Below the pieces are notes generated by a model. That model did no database searches and was not told where the DNA came from. It was given only the letters and a program-made list of their open reading frames with translations. Below are positions 1-9,455 of a stretch of 64,000 bases of DNA, piece by piece (position 1 is the first letter of the stretch; every line of letters begins with the position of its first letter). Position numbers and translations under genes: made by a program. Origin of the DNA: Paramuribaculum sp. (GTDB lineage: Bacteria > Bacteroidota > Bacteroidia > Bacteroidales > Muribaculaceae); the NCBI GenBank assembly GCA_022511125.1, contig JAFLSD010000006.1, positions 99,499-163,498 of the forward strand, written 5' to 3'.

Positions 1-2332
1 GTGAACTTACTATACCCACGTTTTCATTCGTAGTGCTGAAGTCTTCCTGCGACATGTTGCCGATCTCTGATTTAAGTCCCTGATAGAGAAGATCTGTGAT
101 TTCACGGTCAACATTTTCTTCGTCACTGTCAATCTTATAGTTCGTCGAAACGCGGACTTTCGTATTGTCGTCGATGGTGATTACAGATACCTGTGCACCG
201 TCGAAAAGAGGAGCGAGTTGAGCCTGAAGTTCATGAGTCTTCACCGGATGGTCGAACTGGATCACATAGTTACGGCCTCCGGAGAAGTCGATACCTTGGT
301 TCATACCGCGCACGAAGAATGAAACGAAAACACCAATGATAATGATTCCACAAATCACGAAACTTGCTCTGCGTTTGCCCAGGAAGTCAACCTTTGAATT
401 GAGGAACATGTTTTTCGATATCGGAGTGCAGAATTTGAGGTTCTGGAAAGTCTTGCTCTTTTCACCTACGATGAATACCAGACGCGTCAGATAAACTGCC
501 GTAAAGAATGAGCAGACGATACCGATGATAAGCGTCGTGGCGAAACCTTTGATCGGGCCTGTTCCGTAGAGGAGCAGGATCACACCTGTTATAATCGAAG
601 TGAGGTTTGAGTCAAAAATAGCCGAGAAAGCGTTGCTGTAACCGTCGGCGATAGCCACTCTCGCGCTCTTGCCTGCTCTGAGTTCTTCACGCGTACGTTC
701 GAATATAAGCACGTTGGCGTCTACCGCCATACCAAGTGCAAGCACGATACCGGCAATACCCGAAAGAGTGAGAACCGCCTGGAACGAAGCCAGAATACCG
801 AATGTAAAGAAGAGGTTGAATATAAGACCCAGATTTGCTATCAAGCCTGGGATAACTCCGTAGATACAGATCATGAATATCATCAGAAGCAACAGAGCTA
901 CGATAAACGACAGGAAACCGTCCTCGATTGCTTTCTGTCCTAACGACGGACCTATAACGGTGCTGCTGATGATATCTACCTTAGCCGCCATCTTACCGCT
1001 CTTGAGCACGTTTGCAAGGTCTTTCGCTTCATCAACAGTAAAATTACCGGTTATCGACGAGCGGCCACCTTCAATTACGCTGTTGACATTCGGAGCTGAA
1101 TATACTTGGCCGTCGAGCACGATAGCAACCTGCTTGTCAATATTGGCGGCAGTAATTCTCGCCCACTGACGGGCAGCGTCGGGTTTCATGGTCATCGACA
1201 CATAGTTACCCTGCATATTGTCGAACTCGTTTGAAGCAGCAGTCACCACGTCGCCGCTTAAAGCAGGCTTACCGTTAGCAGTCTTAAGAGCTATGAGTGA
1301 ATATACGTCGTTTTTACGGTTTTTACCCGTAACTGAATCTGCCACTTCTATTTCCATCGGTTTAACCTGCCATGCAAGCTTAAGATTCGACGGAAGAATA
1401 CGCTTGGCCAAAGGAGAAGCTATGATTGAATCGATGGCAGTACGGTTTGTGTTGGTAGCGAAACCTACAGCCACCGGATTGCGCTGGTCGCCCACAGCCA
1501 TGAAATATCCGAATAGACCTTTGCCGTTGCTCAACGTGTCGCTTTTAAGAGTGTTGTCGAGTTCGGCAAGTGCATTATATATTTCCGGGAAAGTAAGTGT
1601 TTCATAGAACTCGAGGTTAGCCGACGATTTGAGGAGTTCTTCCATACGATCGTGGTCTTTCACACCCGGAAGTTCAAGCAGTATCTGTCCGTCTTTTTCC
1701 AGCTCCTGAATGTTAGGAGAAACCACACCGAACTGGTCGATACGGTTACGGAGCACATTGGTAGAACTGCTTACGCGGTCTTTAACTTCCTGCTTGAGCG
1801 CATTCTGGATAGTTACGTCGCTGTCGCCTCTCTTTACCAGATTCTTGAACACCACCGAAAGATCACCTTGCGGATCCAACTGACGGTATTGCTGGTAGAA
1901 AATGTCCACATAGTCGTTGCTTTTTGTCTTGGCTACGACTGAATCGGCACGCTGGATAGCCTTTTCGAAATATGGATTACCGTCGGCGTTTGCCATGGAG
2001 CGGAGGATGTCGGGAACCGACACCTGAAGGGTTACGTTCATACCGCCCTTGAGGTCGAGACCCAGACCTACGCATAGTTTCTGTACTTCGGCAAACGTAT
2101 AGCCGAGATAAACGTTCTCTTTGGAAATGGAATCGATGTAGCTTTTGTATGCCAATCTGTAGGCGTCGGAATTTGCGCCATCCACCGCAGCCTCGCGAGC
2201 CGCGTATGCCTCAGCTTTATCCTCGTAGTGATTGGTCACGAGGGTAAACGAAATGTAAAAGAGGCAAATAAGCACTAAGAAGATGGCTATAACACCGGCC
2301 ACAACGCTTCCTAACTTACCTTTACTTTGCAT
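1..2332 (-). CDS. secDF: Protein translocase subunit SecDF (fused), 3' end outside window
   Basis: Accessory subunit of the Sec translocon; it uses the proton gradient to pull preproteins through the inner membrane. About 777 codons are present and the C-terminus runs off the left edge. The start is ATG at 2332, followed by a membrane segment (about residues 10-33). The SecD signature GLDLKGG is at about residues 91-97, and a SecF signature (IDFSGGRNY) appears near residue 680, so SecD and SecF are fused in one chain, as is common in Bacteroidetes. A TATATTTG promoter element lies just upstream. No internal stop was seen where I translated it. The identification is strong; the missing part should be the SecF membrane domain. 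Confidence 0.95.
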   Translation of the reverse strand, partial: MQSKGKLGSVVAGVIAIFLVLICLFYISFTLVTNHYEDKAEAYAAREAAVDGANSDAYRLAYKSYIDSISKENVYLGYTFAEVQKLCVGLGLDLKGGMNVTLQVSVPDILRSMANADGNPYFEKAIQRADSVVAKTKSNDYVDIFYQQYRQLDPQGDLSVVFKNLVKRGDSDVTIQNALKQEVKDRVSSSTNVLRNRIDQFGVVSPNIQELEKDGQILLELPGVKDHDRMEELLKSSANLEFYETLTFPEIYNALAELDNTLKSDTLSNGKGLFGYFMAVGDQRNPVAVGFATNTNRTAIDSIIASPLAKRILPSNLKLAWQVKPMEIEVADSVTGKNRKNDVYSLIALKTANGKPALSGDVVTAASNEFDNMQGNYVSMTMKPDAARQWARITAANIDKQVAIVLDGQVYSAPNVNSVIEGGRSSITGNFTVDEAKDLANVLKSGKMAAKVDIISSTVIGPSLGQKAIEDGFLSFIVALLLLMIFMICIYGVIPGLIANLGLIFNLFFTFGILASFQAVLTLSGIAGIVLALGMAVDANVLIFERTREELRAGKSARVAIADGYSNAFSAIFDSNLTSIITGVILLLYGTGPIKGFATTLIIGIVCSFFTAVYLTRLVFIVGEKSKTFQNLKFCTPISKNMFLNSKVDFLGKRRASFVICGIIIIGVFVSFFVRGMNQGIDFSGGRNYVIQFDHPVKTHELQAQLAPLFDGAQVSVITIDDNTKVRVSTNYKIDSDEENVDREITDLLYQGLKSEIGNMSQEDFSTTNENVGIVSS

Positions 2333-2395
2333 TTGTTTTTTACTTATGGTTATTATTTTTTATTACTTTTTCCTTTTCGGGATTTTTTCAGCTTG

Positions 2396-2403
2396 CAAAT
2401 ATA
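2396..2403 (-). promoter_or_regulatory. -7 element of the secDF promoter
   Basis: Minus-strand TATATTTG matches the Bacteroidetes TAnnTTTG element and lies about 64 bases before the secDF ATG. The -33 box is not clear. Confidence 0.5.
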
Positions 2404-2430
2404 CGAGATTTTTCTTGATTACAGAAAACA

Positions 2431-2463
2431 GGGCGCGTCAAAAATCATTATTTTGACGCGCCC
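2431..2463 (-). terminator. Rho-independent terminator after the kinase gene
   Basis: A perfect 13-bp stem (GGGCGCGTCAAAA pairing with TTTTGACGCGCCC) with a 7-base loop. On the minus strand a short T-rich stretch follows. It lies between the stop of the kinase-like gene and the secDF promoter. Confidence 0.8.
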
Positions 2464-2488
2464 ATGTGATAAATTTATCTTTTAAAGT

Positions 2489-3577
2489 TTATTTCGCGAG
2501 CTGTTCCTTGATAAATTCATGCATCTTCGGTGTATTTTCCTCGACGCTGCGAAGGAGTTTGAACTGGTTATTCGTACGTACGAGATTGTGCTCGGGATAC
2601 TGAATCTTGTAATAAACGTCGCCGTTGATGTAGTCGGTGAGGAACCTGACAGCCTGCATATAAGGGAATAAAGCCGCCGCGTAGGGCAGATTTTCTATTT
2701 CAAGCGGAGTGAGGAATTGTTTTGCCGATTCCAGATAGCCTTCCGTGAAAGCGCGGAAGATATCCATGTTGAATTCAACGGCATCGATGTTCGGATCGTC
2801 TTCGGCTACCACATTGGCTCCCGTGCGCAGGAAGTCTCCGTAATCGGAGAAAATGAAACTCGGCATGACCGTATCAAGGTCGATAACACAAAGGATTTCG
2901 CCGTTTTCGTCAAACATCATGTTGTTCACTTTCGTGTCGCAATGGCAAATGCGTTTCGGCAGTTTGCCTTCGCGGTGAAGACGTTCGGCCTTGCACATTT
3001 CGTCGGCACGCTTTTCGAGTTCGTCGAGCAAAGGCTGCACCTCTTTCACACGTCCCACGGGATCGGCTGCAACAGCCTCGCGGAGTTGTTTGAGGCGGAA
3101 TTCCATATTATGGAAGTCGGGAATACTTTCTTTCAGTTCTTTGTCGATATCTACGAGCATAGCCTGAAACTCACCGAATGCTTTGCCAGCGTTTCTCGAC
3201 GATTCCGGATTGACAGCTTCCTTGGTGAAAGCTCGCGGAATGAACACCATCATCCTCCAATAGCTGTCGCCATCGAAGTAATAAGTCTTTTCGCCGTCTT
3301 TCACCGGAATGAAAGTCAGCACCTTGCGGTCAATATCCTCTTCTCCCGCTTTTTCAAGTTTTTTACGGATATGCTTTGTCACGGCTTCGATATTTTCTTG
3401 AAGCACGTCGACATCTTTGAAAATATTATGGTTGATGCGTTGCAACACATAGTCAGGATCGTCGCCTTTCGTTTTAACGATGTATGTGTCGTTGATCAGC
3501 CCGTTTCCCAGGGGGGTGATTTCGGCTACTTCTCCTTTAGTGTCGAAGCGAGCCACAATTTCTTTCAGGTCTTTCAT
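2489..3577 (-). CDS. Phosphotransferase-family kinase, NahK/MdsC-like
   Basis: A 362-residue soluble kinase of the aminoglycoside phosphotransferase (APH/choline kinase) fold. A glycine-rich nucleotide loop GNGLINDTY is at 24-32. The Brenner motif H212-x-D214-x4-N219 and the metal-binding IDLDT at 232-236 are intact. Length and N-terminus resemble N-acetylhexosamine 1-kinases (NahK, about 360 residues) and the protein annotated MdsC in mucin-degrading Bacteroides. The likely reaction is ATP-dependent phosphorylation of GlcNAc/GalNAc at C1, but the substrate is inferred. It is a single-gene unit with its own promoter element and a strong terminator. It would fit with the sulfatase and fucose genes elsewhere in the window. 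Confidence 0.8.
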   Translation of the reverse strand: MKDLKEIVARFDTKGEVAEITPLGNGLINDTYIVKTKGDDPDYVLQRINHNIFKDVDVLQENIEAVTKHIRKKLEKAGEEDIDRKVLTFIPVKDGEKTYYFDGDSYWRMMVFIPRAFTKEAVNPESSRNAGKAFGEFQAMLVDIDKELKESIPDFHNMEFRLKQLREAVAADPVGRVKEVQPLLDELEKRADEMCKAERLHREGKLPKRICHCDTKVNNMMFDENGEILCVIDLDTVMPSFIFSDYGDFLRTGANVVAEDDPNIDAVEFNMDIFRAFTEGYLESAKQFLTPLEIENLPYAAALFPYMQAVRFLTDYINGDVYYKIQYPEHNLVRTNNQFKLLRSVEENTPKMHEFIKEQLAK

Positions 3578-3601
3578 GATATTGTTAGAATTTTGTTTTT
3601 A

Positions 3602-3609
3602 CAAAAATA
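3602..3609 (-). promoter_or_regulatory. -7 element upstream of the NahK-like kinase
   Basis: Minus-strand TATTTTTG (TAnnTTTG), 25 bases before the ATG at 3577. No convincing -33 box. Confidence 0.45.
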
Positions 3610-3663
3610 ATTATTTTCGAGGATATCGGCATCATTTGCGCCTAATTTTGATTGCCGGCCATA

Positions 3664-4998
3664 TCAGTTGTTCAATTTCAGGCTCGTGCCGTTCAATTTT
3701 CTATACAAATCGAGAGCATAAACATCGGTCATTCCCGAAACATGGTCGATCACTGCTTGCAGCTTGCCGTAAAGTGTCGGCGCGCCTATGTCATATTGCT
3801 GCGGAACTTTCGAAAGAAGCAGGCGTGAATAGTTGAGATGAGGAAAGCGAACGGCATTCGTAAGTCTTTCGACGAGAAATGAAATGATACTCGTTCCTGC
3901 AAGTTCGATATCCACAACGTCGGGTGCACGGTAAATTTTTTCCCAGCTCAGATCGTTACATTTCCTGAAGGCTTCACTTTCGAGAGCCGGCATTTTTTCA
4001 AGGAGACTTCCTCTGAACTTGCCCGCAAGGATTTCATCCTCATTCTCCACAAACACAGTAGAACATGCTCGTACCAACGCTCCTATGACACTCGAACGCA
4101 GATAGCCTATCTTTTCATTCGGGTCCTGAACCATTTTCATTGTCTCCCGCATTTTAGACTGTCTTTCTGACGGGAAAAACTCCAGGAAAAGATCAATAAC
4201 CGTATCCGTGGCCACCAAGCCGAGTTTATGTGCATCCTCGATATCCATCACTTCATAACAGATATCATCGGCCGCTTCCACGAGATATACGAGCGGATGG
4301 CGTGCATAACGCACTCCTTCCGTTTCCTCTACCCTTATCATCCCCAGGTCATCGGCCACTTTCATAAAACTCTCTTTTTCAGTGGTAAAAAATCCGAATT
4401 TGTTTTTATCGCCGGCCAGACTTGAGTCATAAGGATATTTCACAATGGAGGCGAGCGTGGAATAGGTCATGGCGAAACCTCCGGGTCGACGTCCATTAAA
4501 ACGGTGAGTCAACAAACGGAAAGCATTCGCGTTACCGTCGAAATGAGTAAGATCTGACCATTGCTCCGCCGTAAGCTCGCTTTCCAGCTCTTTTCCAGCG
4601 CCTTCACTGAAGAACGAGGATATGGCTTTTTCGCCGGAATGCCCGAATGGAGGGTTTCCCAAATCATGCGCCAGACATGCGGCGGCAGTTATTTCGCCTA
4701 TGGCATCCAATTTGCCGAGCCACGATGCACCCGCATGTTTTTCCTTCAACGCGATAGCCGCTTCAGTCGCGAGCGAACGTCCTACACAGGCCACCTCTAC
4801 GCTATGAGTCAGCCTATTGTGCACAAAAATACTGCCCGGCAACGGAAAGACCTGTGTCTTGTTTTGCAGTCGGCGGAAAGGCGAAGAGAATACCAGCCGG
4901 TCATAATCGCGCTGAAAATCGCTACGCGGCCCGTGCTTGGTGTCGATATAATCTTCCATGCCGAACCGCTTGTCGCTGATCAGGCGTTCCCAGCTCAT
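3664..4998 (-). CDS. dgt: Deoxyguanosinetriphosphate triphosphohydrolase (dGTPase)
   Basis: HD-domain hydrolase converting dGTP to deoxyguanosine and triphosphate. The open frame extends to an ATG at 5019, but a TAATTTTG promoter element at 5024-5031 would put transcription start almost on that codon. The ATG at 4998 begins MSWERLISDKRFG, the usual start of this family, and is preceded by GAAAAG, so I prefer it (444 residues). With that numbering the first metal histidine is H65 (in RLTHSVEV) and the HD pair is H111-D112 (AHDLGNPPFGHSGE). The C-terminal half is the all-helical extension typical of bacterial dGTPases. Single-gene unit. Confidence 0.92.
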   Translation of the reverse strand: MSWERLISDKRFGMEDYIDTKHGPRSDFQRDYDRLVFSSPFRRLQNKTQVFPLPGSIFVHNRLTHSVEVACVGRSLATEAAIALKEKHAGASWLGKLDAIGEITAAACLAHDLGNPPFGHSGEKAISSFFSEGAGKELESELTAEQWSDLTHFDGNANAFRLLTHRFNGRRPGGFAMTYSTLASIVKYPYDSSLAGDKNKFGFFTTEKESFMKVADDLGMIRVEETEGVRYARHPLVYLVEAADDICYEVMDIEDAHKLGLVATDTVIDLFLEFFPSERQSKMRETMKMVQDPNEKIGYLRSSVIGALVRACSTVFVENEDEILAGKFRGSLLEKMPALESEAFRKCNDLSWEKIYRAPDVVDIELAGTSIISFLVERLTNAVRFPHLNYSRLLLSKVPQQYDIGAPTLYGKLQAVIDHVSGMTDVYALDLYRKLNGTSLKLNN

Positions 4999-5023
4999 CT
5001 TTTCAATTGATCTCACCATAATG

Positions 5024-5031
5024 CAAAATTA
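5024..5031 (-). promoter_or_regulatory. -7 element of dgt
   Basis: Minus-strand TAATTTTG; predicted transcription start near 5018. This decides the dgt start in favour of 4998. Confidence 0.5.
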
Positions 5032-5055
5032 CATATTCTCGCGTCCAAAACAAAA

Positions 5056-5089
5056 TATCGGCTCCGGATTAGAGTCTCCGGAGCCGATA
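5056..5089 (-). terminator. Rho-independent terminator of nifJ
   Basis: A perfect 13-bp GC-rich stem (TATCGGCTCCGGA with its complement), loop of 8 bases, then a T-rich tract on the minus strand. It sits 24 bases after the nifJ stop. Confidence 0.9.
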
Positions 5090-5113
5090 GAATTATGTTT
5101 CCTGACTGACTGT

Positions 5114-8100
5114 TTATTCAGGCAGTTTTCCTACTTCGGGATCTACTCCCCACTGCTGCTGGGCAAGACGGCGGTAGTTGTTGTAACGCCACTGCGCGTT
5201 GGCCTTGGCAGCCGCAAAGAGTTCTTTGGCTTCTTCGGGATATTGCTTTGTAAGCGATGCATAACGCACTTCGCCTTTGAGGAAATCCTCGAACTTATCC
5301 CAATCCGGAGCCTTACTGTCGAGTGTGAACGGGTTCTGACCCTGTTCTTCGAGATCCGGATTGTAACGCCACAAGCTCCAGTAACCGCATGCAACTGCGT
5401 TGGCTTCTTCCTGCTGCGAACGACCCATGCCGGCCTTAATACCATGGTTGATACAAGGAGCGTAAGCGATGATGAGCGACGGACCGTCGTAAGCTTCTGC
5501 TTCGCGGATAGCTTTCAGAGTCTGTGCCTGATCGGCGCCCATAGCTATCTGAGCTACATAAACATAGCCGTAAGTCGAGGCGATGAGGCCTAAGTCTTTC
5601 TTGCGGATTCTCTTACCTGAAGCGGCAAATTTAGCGATAGCGCCAAGCGGAGTCGCCTTAGATGCCTGACCTCCGGTATTGGAGTAAACCTCGGTGTCGA
5701 CAACAAGCACGTTGATGTTCTTGCCCGAAGCGAGTACGTGGTCAAGACCTCCGAAACCTATGTCGTAAGCGGCACCGTCACCGGCTATAATCCAGTGAGA
5801 ACGTTTTACGAGATAGTGTTTGAGATTGAGTATTTCCTTGCATACGTCACATCCGCAAGCTTCTGCCAACGGAAGGAGCTTATCGGTCACTTCGCGTGTC
5901 TTGGCTGCATCCTCAGATGCGTCGAGCCACTGCTGTGCGAGATCCTTGATTTCGCTGCTGCAAGTCGGGCAAGTAGTGGCTTTCTTCATCGTTTCAGTCA
6001 GACGACGGCGAAGCTGTTCGTTTGCGATGAACATACCGAGGCCGAATTCTGCGAAATCTTCGAAGAGTGAGTTGCCCCAAGCCGGACCGTGGCCTTTTTC
6101 ATTGACGGTGTAGGGAGTCGAGGGAACCGAACCCGAATAGATCGACGAGCAACCAGTAGCGTTAGCCACCATTTCGTGATCGCCGTAGAGCTGAGAGATG
6201 AGTTTTACGTATGGAGTTTCTCCGCAACCCGAGCAAGCGCCGGAGAATTCGAAGAGCGGAGTTGCGAACTGGCTGTTCTTCACATTCAACTTCGTATCGA
6301 CGAGATCCTGTTTGCTCTTCACGTGGTCTACGCAGTAGTTCCAGTCTTCCTGTACTTCAAGTTGGGTTTCGAGAGGCTTCATCACGAGAGCCTTCACGCC
6401 CTTCTTGCCCGGACATACATCTTCACAGTTGCCGCAACCGAGACAGTCGAGTACATCTACAGCCTGAATGAATCGCATGCCGGCAAAAGTCTTGCCGATA
6501 GCCGGGATTGTTTCGTCTTCTTTGAACGGTGCGCCTGACATCTCCTGAGCGTCTACTACGAACGGACGGATTGCTGCGTGAGGACAAACGTAAGCACATT
6601 TGTTACACTGGATACAGTTTTCGGGCAACCATTCGGGCACGAAAGTTGCAACACCGCGCTTTTCGTAGCGGGCTGTTGACTGTTCCCATGTACCGTCTTC
6701 CAAGCCCTTGAAATCAGAAACCTTCAGGAGGTCACCGTCCTGTGCGTTGATCGGACGTACAAGGTTGTGGATGAAAGCCGGATCGTTGTTGTCGCATTCT
6801 TCCTTCACTTCCAGATTGCTCCATGCAGGGTCAACGGTGAGTTTAGCGTATTCACCTCCGCGGTCAACAGCTGCATAGTTCTTGTCGACGATATCCTGAC
6901 CTTTCTTACCATAGCTCTTCACGATGAATTTCTTCATCTGCTCTACGGCGAGTTCAACCGGAATCACTTCTGTGATACGGAAGAACGCACTTTGAAGGAT
7001 AGTGTTGGTTCTGTTACCGAGACCTATTTCCTGAGCTATCTTAGTTGCATCGATATAGTAAACTGTGATATTATGGTCGGCGAAATATTTTTTCACCTTA
7101 TTCGGCAGATTCTTCGCCAGCTCTTCGCCTTTCCAGATAGTATTGAGAAGGAAAGTTCCTCCGTCGCGCAGACCGCGGGTCACGTCGTAGAGATGGAGAT
7201 AAGCCTGAACGTGACAAGCCACGAAATTCGGGGTAGTTACCAAATAGGTAGAACGGATAGGCTCGTCGCCGAAACGGAGGTGCGAACATGTGAAACCGCC
7301 CGACTTCTTCGAGTCGTATGCGAAGTAAGCCTGACAATATTTGTCGGTGTTGTCACCGATGATTTTTACGGAGTTTTTGTTTGCGCCTACAGTTCCGTCT
7401 GCACCCAGACCGTAGAATTTAGCCTCGAACGTCTTGTCGCTGACAACGATCGGAGCCACTGGAGGAAGCGACGTGAATGTCACGTCGTCGATGATGCCAA
7501 CCGTGAAGTGATCTTTGGGCTGAGGAAGGGCGAGGTTGTCGAAAACAGAAATCATGCAGGCGGGAGTGGTATCTTTCGAAGCGAGACCGAAACGTCCTGC
7601 ATAGATTTCCGGTGCGTCGGCCTGTCCCTTAAGCACTTCGCAAACATCCAGGTAAAGGGGTTCGCCTGGAGCACCCGGTTCCTTAGTTCTGTCGAGAACG
7701 GCTATTCTCTTTGCTGTCTTTGGCAGAGCAGCCAAGAAATGCTTAGCAGAGAACGGGCGATAGAGGTGAACACTGATCAGACCCACTTTTTCGCCTTTCT
7801 TGCGAAGATAATCAACAGCTTCTTCAGCTGCCTGCGTGCCCGAACCCATAGCGATTATCACGCGTTCAGCCTCGGGGTCGCCATAGTAATTGAACAGATG
7901 ATATTCGCGGCCGGTGATTTCGGAAATTTTCTTCATATATTCTTCCACGATTTCCGGAACAGCCTCATAGTAGCTGTTGCAAGCCTCGCGGTGCTGGAAG
8001 AACACGTCGGAGTTTTCAGCCATACCGCGTGCCACGGGAGCATCGGGATTCAAAGCCCTTTCGCGGAAAGCGGCCAGAGCCTCACGATCCAACAGCGGTT

Positions 8101-8680
8101 CGAGGTCTTCCTGGTCGAGACGTTCCACTTTCTGGATTTCGTGCGATGTGCGGAATCCGTCGAAGAAATTAACGAAAGGAACTCTTGACTTCAGCGAAGC
8201 GAGATGTGCCACACCGGCAAGATCCATCACTTCCTGCACACTGCCTTCAGCGAGCATGGCGCAACCTGTCTGGCGTGTTGCCATAACGTCGAGGTGGTCA
8301 CCGAAAATACTCAGAGCATGCGATGCTATCGTACGGGCCGAAACATGGAATACACACGGCAGAAGTTCGCCGGCAATTTTATACATGTTGGGGATCATCA
8401 GCAACAGACCCTGCGAAGCAGTGTAAGTCGTCGTAAGTGCGCCGGCCTGCAACGAACCGTGTACCGCACCGGCAGCTCCGCCTTCCGACTGCATCTCCTG
8501 AACTAAAACAGTCTCGCCGAAAATATTTTTTCTTCCGGCTGCCGCCCATTCGTCAACATACTCAGCCATCGTCGAAGATGGGGTAATCGGGTAGATTGCA
8601 GCCACTTCCGTAAACATGTAGGAAATATGAGCCGCCGCCTGGTTACCGTCACAGGTCAAGAATTTCTTTTCCTTACTCAT
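5114..8680 (-). CDS. nifJ: Pyruvate:ferredoxin (flavodoxin) oxidoreductase
   Basis: A 1188-residue homodimeric-type PFOR that oxidises pyruvate with CoA to acetyl-CoA and CO2, reducing ferredoxin. This is the central anaerobic pyruvate step. Visible in order: N-terminal pyrimidine-binding domain (YPITPSSTMAEYVDEW), CoA and linker domains, an inserted 2x[4Fe-4S] ferredoxin domain (CIQCNKCAYVCP and CLGCGNCEDVCP), a further cluster/TPP region (GACSGCGETPYVKL), and the TPP-Mg motif GDGAAYDIGFGG with a following EVYSNTGGQASK segment. Full length for the family. Monocistronic, with promoter and strong terminator. The 8Fe ferredoxin at 35.9 kb is a plausible electron acceptor (inference). Confidence 0.97.
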   Translation of the reverse strand: MSKEKKFLTCDGNQAAAHISYMFTEVAAIYPITPSSTMAEYVDEWAAAGRKNIFGETVLVQEMQSEGGAAGAVHGSLQAGALTTTYTASQGLLLMIPNMYKIAGELLPCVFHVSARTIASHALSIFGDHLDVMATRQTGCAMLAEGSVQEVMDLAGVAHLASLKSRVPFVNFFDGFRTSHEIQKVERLDQEDLEPLLDREALAAFRERALNPDAPVARGMAENSDVFFQHREACNSYYEAVPEIVEEYMKKISEITGREYHLFNYYGDPEAERVIIAMGSGTQAAEEAVDYLRKKGEKVGLISVHLYRPFSAKHFLAALPKTAKRIAVLDRTKEPGAPGEPLYLDVCEVLKGQADAPEIYAGRFGLASKDTTPACMISVFDNLALPQPKDHFTVGIIDDVTFTSLPPVAPIVVSDKTFEAKFYGLGADGTVGANKNSVKIIGDNTDKYCQAYFAYDSKKSGGFTCSHLRFGDEPIRSTYLVTTPNFVACHVQAYLHLYDVTRGLRDGGTFLLNTIWKGEELAKNLPNKVKKYFADHNITVYYIDATKIAQEIGLGNRTNTILQSAFFRITEVIPVELAVEQMKKFIVKSYGKKGQDIVDKNYAAVDRGGEYAKLTVDPAWSNLEVKEECDNNDPAFIHNLVRPINAQDGDLLKVSDFKGLEDGTWEQSTARYEKRGVATFVPEWLPENCIQCNKCAYVCPHAAIRPFVVDAQEMSGAPFKEDETIPAIGKTFAGMRFIQAVDVLDCLGCGNCEDVCPGKKGVKALVMKPLETQLEVQEDWNYCVDHVKSKQDLVDTKLNVKNSQFATPLFEFSGACSGCGETPYVKLISQLYGDHEMVANATGCSSIYSGSVPSTPYTVNEKGHGPAWGNSLFEDFAEFGLGMFIANEQLRRRLTETMKKATTCPTCSSEIKDLAQQWLDASEDAAKTREVTDKLLPLAEACGCDVCKEILNLKHYLVKRSHWIIAGDGAAYDIGFGGLDHVLASGKNINVLVVDTEVYSNTGGQASKATPLGAIAKFAASGKRIRKKDLGLIASTYGYVYVAQIAMGADQAQTLKAIREAEAYDGPSLIIAYAPCINHGIKAGMGRSQQEEANAVACGYWSLWRYNPDLEEQGQNPFTLDSKAPDWDKFEDFLKGEVRYASLTKQYPEEAKELFAAAKANAQWRYNNYRRLAQQQWGVDPEVGKLPE

Positions 8681-8764
8681 AAGATTTGATTTACTATTTG
8701 GATAATTACTAATTGTTTGCTATCGGTCATGTCGATTTAAGGGTAAGTCACCCCATACAGGTTG

Positions 8765-8794
8765 CGAAGTTACAAATAAATCTCCATTCCGCAA
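8765..8794 (-). promoter_or_regulatory. Probable nifJ promoter
   Basis: On the minus strand TTG at 8794-8792, a 19-base spacer, then TAACTTCG at 8772-8765, one base off the TAnnTTTG consensus. It gives a leader of about 80 bases before the ATG at 8680. Confidence 0.5.
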
Positions 8795-9001
8795 GATTTT
8801 CACCCCCATAAATTTGACGTAACTATTTTAACCGTCTACGTTCGGCTTTTGCCAAGCCATAGAATCTACATGTTGCGCAAAAAAATGGCGGACAAACAAT
8901 TTTCAATGTCATTACCGACATGACATCGTAAAACAACATCGCTACATTACCCGCACCCCCCTAACATCACGTAAAACAGCATAATCAGAGCACTCCTTAG
9001 T

Positions 9002-9268
9002 AGGGGCGCTACATGTAGCGTCTGCCCACATATACTGATTCTCAACTACTTAACCATATTACAACTCCGGACGCAACGTGTTGTATCCCCTACCAATAAG
9101 CCGCAAGAATTTCATCTCCTTAACCACGCCGCCCAGCTCGTCGCTACCACATGCAGGGAATCCCCACGCTTTTCATCGAACAAAATTGACGTACGTACTT
9201 CACAAACTCCCCGAAAATCCATAACTTTGCATCAGTTGAAACCCTCGGAAGCAACATATTGCGTCCCC
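9002..9268. repeat. Three degenerate palindromic repeats (REP-like)
   Basis: Copies at 9002-9028, 9069-9090 and 9247-9268 are variants of a palindrome close to GACGCAACATGTTGCGTC followed by CCC. The first contains the perfect 14-bp palindrome CGCTACATGTAGCG. The others keep the GCAAC/GTTGCG arms with substitutions. The third copy would lie within the leader of the transcript starting near 9246. The shared arms and trailing CCC suggest one family of dispersed intergenic elements; a related GGGACGCG hairpin occurs at 18711-18738. Confidence 0.6.
9232..9239 (+). promoter_or_regulatory. -7 promoter element before the glycosyltransferase pair
   Basis: TAACTTTG, an exact TAnnTTTG match. Transcription would start near 9246, ahead of the 49-codon ORF and both glycosyltransferase genes. 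No good -33 box seen. Confidence 0.5.
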
Positions 9269-9290
9269 ACAAACACCCTCGCTACCACAC

Positions 9291-9440
9291 ATGAACCTCA
9301 ACCGGGAATACAAATGCCTCGGAGCATTCAGCGAAATCTATCAGTCCAAAACAATATCGACTAAGGAACTGATAGAAGATGGTAAATTTAATCACGATTT
9401 CCAGCTCCTCTTCGGCTCCCGAATGGCGTACTGGTTCTGA
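9291..9440 (+). CDS. Possible small ORF (49 residues), unknown function
   Basis: ATG at 9291 to TGA at 9440, ending 15 bases before the glycosyltransferase ATG. The product (MNLNREYKCLGAF..., ending SRMAYWF) has no signal peptide, no repeat and no motif I recognise. It lies downstream of a good -7 element and would be the first ORF on the glycosyltransferase transcript. It may be a leader peptide, a real small protein, or the remnant of a longer gene. There is no obvious purine-rich ribosome site, although this is common in Bacteroidales. Confidence 0.35.
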   Translation: MNLNREYKCLGAFSEIYQSKTISTKELIEDGKFNHDFQLLFGSRMAYWF

Positions 9441-9455
9441 TAAAAACAACTGACA

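Larger units (their letters stand above)
8795..9290. other. Non-coding stretch upstream of the glycosyltransferase pair
   Basis: About 500 bases with no convincing gene. It holds the three degenerate palindromes listed separately and a TAACTTTG promoter element near its right end. Nothing else was recognised. Confidence 0.6.

Noticed and set aside
669-1942. Several plus-strand ORFs at the left end
   Set aside because: All lie opposite secDF, whose minus-strand translation shows conserved SecD and SecF motifs.
2717-3610. 297-codon plus-strand ORF opposite the kinase gene
   Set aside because: Shadow of the minus-strand kinase with conserved motifs; phenylalanine- and histidine-rich composition typical of antisense frames.
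6767-8188. 473-codon plus-strand ORF opposite nifJ
   Set aside because: Antisense shadow of the well-supported nifJ gene; its product has no family features.
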